This document shows positions 7,618-8,268 of a stretch of DNA of 8,268 nucleotides, piece after piece. Position numbers and translations under genes: made by a program. The stretch covers positions 19,543-27,810 of the forward strand of contig DNXU01000482.1 of the NCBI GenBank assembly GCA_003505715.1. The letters run 5' to 3'. The DNA is from Cyanobacteria bacterium UBA8803 (GTDB lineage: Bacteria > Cyanobacteriota > Cyanobacteriia > Cyanobacteriales > Coleofasciculaceae). The notes below the pieces were generated by a model. The model was not told where the DNA came from. It did not search any database and worked only from the letters and a program-made list of their open reading frames with translations. Each line of letters starts with the position of its first letter. Within the stretch, counting starts at the first letter, position 1.

Positions 7618-7638
7618 TGTTTGTTGTTTGTTGTTTGT
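7618..7638. repeat. TGTTTGT heptamer, three tandem copies
   Basis: Three exact TGTTTGT units start two bases after the kinase stop codon (7614-7616). This is the third heptamer family in the window. Like the CCCCATT array at galE, it sits directly against a 3' gene end. Confidence 0.7.
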
Positions 7639-7641
7639 TAA

Positions 7642-7710
7642 GGTTCGTAGTAACCACTAAAGTGGTTGGCAACGCAGTATTATCCGGTACTAAAGTGCCT
7701 GCTACAAACC
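7642..7710. repeat. REP-like double-hairpin element
   Basis: The outer arms GGTTCGTAGTA (7642-7652) and TGCTACAAACC (7700-7710) are complementary at 9 of 11 positions. Inside are two hairpins with the same core: AACCACTAAAGTGGTT (7652-7667) and GGTACTAAAGTGCC (7686-7699, one G-T pair), both with loop TAAA. TTCGTAGTAA is shared with the hairpin at 55-115. Two hairpins inside terminal arms is the usual architecture of a small non-autonomous mobile element. It may also act as an attenuator behind the kinase gene, but there is no T-tract. Confidence 0.65.
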
Positions 7711-7778
7711 ATCTCCACAGAACCGCGCTTGATATTATTTATATTATTTGTTTTTAGGCAAGTGGGATGGGGTAAGTG
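7711..7778. other. AT-rich spacer without visible features
   Basis: Contains an AT-rich run (about 7730-7757, TTATTTATATTATTTGTTTTT) between the REP-like element and the duplicated element. No promoter pair, gene or repeat can be supported here. Confidence 0.3.
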
Positions 7779-7937
7779 CTTAAAACGACAGCAGCACTTC
7801 CGATTTACTTGCTGAGGAATTTCCTTAGTTTCGGTAATCATAAGTGGAGTTGCACTGAATTAAAAATTCTAGTTGCATCACTCCCAACTTCACTAATTTA
7901 GGAAATATCAGCGTTCAAATTGAGTGCTGCTGTTGTT
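7779..7937. repeat. Structured duplicated element, copy A (15-bp terminal inverted repeats, two internal hairpins)
   Basis: AACGACAGCAGCACT (7784-7798) pairs with AGTGCTGCTGTTGTT (7923-7937) at 14 of 15 positions, the exception being a G-T wobble. Inside are hairpin I, CTGAGGAATTTCCTTAG (7812-7828, 8-bp arms), and hairpin II at 7846-7884: GGAGT/ACTCC, TGCA/TGCA, CT/AG and GAATT/AATTC, with single- or two-base bulges and an AAA loop. The whole could fold as a three-way junction. Bases 7779-7903 recur at 8145-8268. Unrecognised: it may be a MITE-like element, a structured RNA, or a multi-copy regulatory module. No flanking target-site duplication was found. Confidence 0.6.
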
Positions 7938-7958
7938 GTTTGATGAGACAGACGTTAT

Positions 7959-8108
7959 ATGAAACAGCGTTTTTTACCTCTTACTTTCAATATGTACCGC
8001 GCTGTGGTATCTGTCAGAGAAGCTAATCGCTTCACTTATTACTTTAGCACTCTCTCTGAAAAGTACCAGGGAATGATACGTAAATTTACTAAGCTCAACA
8101 TCTCTTAA
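7959..8108 (+). CDS. Possible 49-residue basic protein between the duplicated elements
   Basis: ATG at 7959 to TAA at 8108 encodes a 49-residue peptide rich in Lys/Arg and aromatics (begins MKQRFLPLTFNMYRAV, ends IRKFTKLNIS). There is no signal peptide or membrane segment and no recognised family. No good ribosome-binding site: only GATGAGAC some 10 to 17 bases upstream. It starts 21 bases after the right arm of copy A and ends 36 bases before copy B, so it could be the cargo of a repeated cassette. A 77-codon frame on the opposite strand overlaps it (see rejected items). Coding status is uncertain. Confidence 0.3.
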   Translation: MKQRFLPLTFNMYRAVVSVREANRFTYYFSTLSEKYQGMIRKFTKLNIS

Positions 8109-8144
8109 TTCTGTAGGGTAATATGATGTCCGGCAAATCAAATC

Positions 8145-8268
8145 CTTAAAACAATAGCAGCACTGCCGATTTACTTGCTGAGGAATTTCCTTAGTTTTGG
8201 GAATCATAGCCGGAGTTGCACTGAATTAAAATTCTAGTTGCATCGCTCCCAACTTCACTAATTTAGGA
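8145..8268. repeat. Structured duplicated element, copy B (cut by the window end)
   Basis: Aligned with 7779-7903 it has nine substitutions and one single-base gap (about 92% identity). The left arm AACAATAGCAGCACT starts at 8150, hairpin I is unchanged (8178-8194), and hairpin II spans 8212-8249. The one-base deletion lies in the loop of hairpin II, and the A-to-G change at 8245 turns a T-A pair into T-G, so pairing survives. The right arm would lie beyond the window. The offset from copy A is 366 bp. Confidence 0.65.

Noticed and set aside
7974..8207. A 77-codon minus-strand open frame that starts inside copy B, with a matching 53-codon frame (7841 to 7680) starting inside copy A
   Set aside because: The shared start (MIxxTKEIPQQVNR) only reflects the DNA repeat. 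The differences between copies within this frame are all replacements, the frames diverge completely after the repeat, and neither has a ribosome-binding site.
7779..8268. CRISPR array or retron RNA as an explanation of the duplicated element
   Set aside because: Repeats of about 125 bp with a 240-bp gap do not fit CRISPR. The inverted ends with internal hairpins recall retron RNA, but no reverse transcriptase gene is in the window.

Overview
The window looks like chromosomal DNA of a cyanobacterium. Seven copies of the HIP1 octamer GCGATCGC lie inside its genes, heptanucleotide tandem repeats of three kinds sit in the spacers, and the dispersed TTCGTAGTAA hairpin repeats and the 'cttcggctacgctcaggg' spacer repeat are types I associate with filamentous cyanobacteria. 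The species cannot be named from the sequence. No rRNA, tRNA, CRISPR array or transposase gene is visible.

Layout from left to right. Positions 1-242 are a gene-less, repeat-filled spacer: a perfect 16-bp inverted repeat and CCCCATT heptamers that run into the stop codon of the next gene. Positions 243-1241 (minus) encode UDP-glucose 4-epimerase, galE. A 222-bp divergent spacer with a possible promoter separates it from a membrane-anchored DUF218 (YdcF/ElyC/SanA-like) protein at 1515-2492 (plus). After a low-complexity spacer comes an ABC exporter half-transporter at 2759-4504 (plus), with a non-canonical Asp after Walker B. A further spacer of about 300 bp leads to a 936-residue sensor histidine kinase at 4806-7616 (plus). 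Its N-terminal half is a UrtA/AmiC-type urea or short-chain amide binding domain without signal peptide or membrane segment, followed by a coiled coil, a GAF domain and a HisKA/HATPase core.

The last 650 bases (7617-8268) hold no recognisable gene but are rich in structure: TGTTTGT heptamers, a double-hairpin REP-like element, and a roughly 155-bp element with 15-bp terminal inverted repeats and two internal hairpins. A second copy of that element, about 92% identical over the 124 bases available, begins 366 bp later and is cut by the window end. Between the copies is a 49-codon open frame. This tail is the least explained part of the window and the best candidate for something undescribed.

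The genes do not form an obvious operon. GalE (UDP-galactose for envelope polysaccharide), the DUF218 protein (in relatives linked to envelope biogenesis) and the exporter could all concern the cell envelope, but spacers of about 220 to 300 bp separate them and the link is only suggestive. The kinase has no receiver domain and no adjacent response regulator or urea transporter gene, so its partner must be encoded elsewhere.
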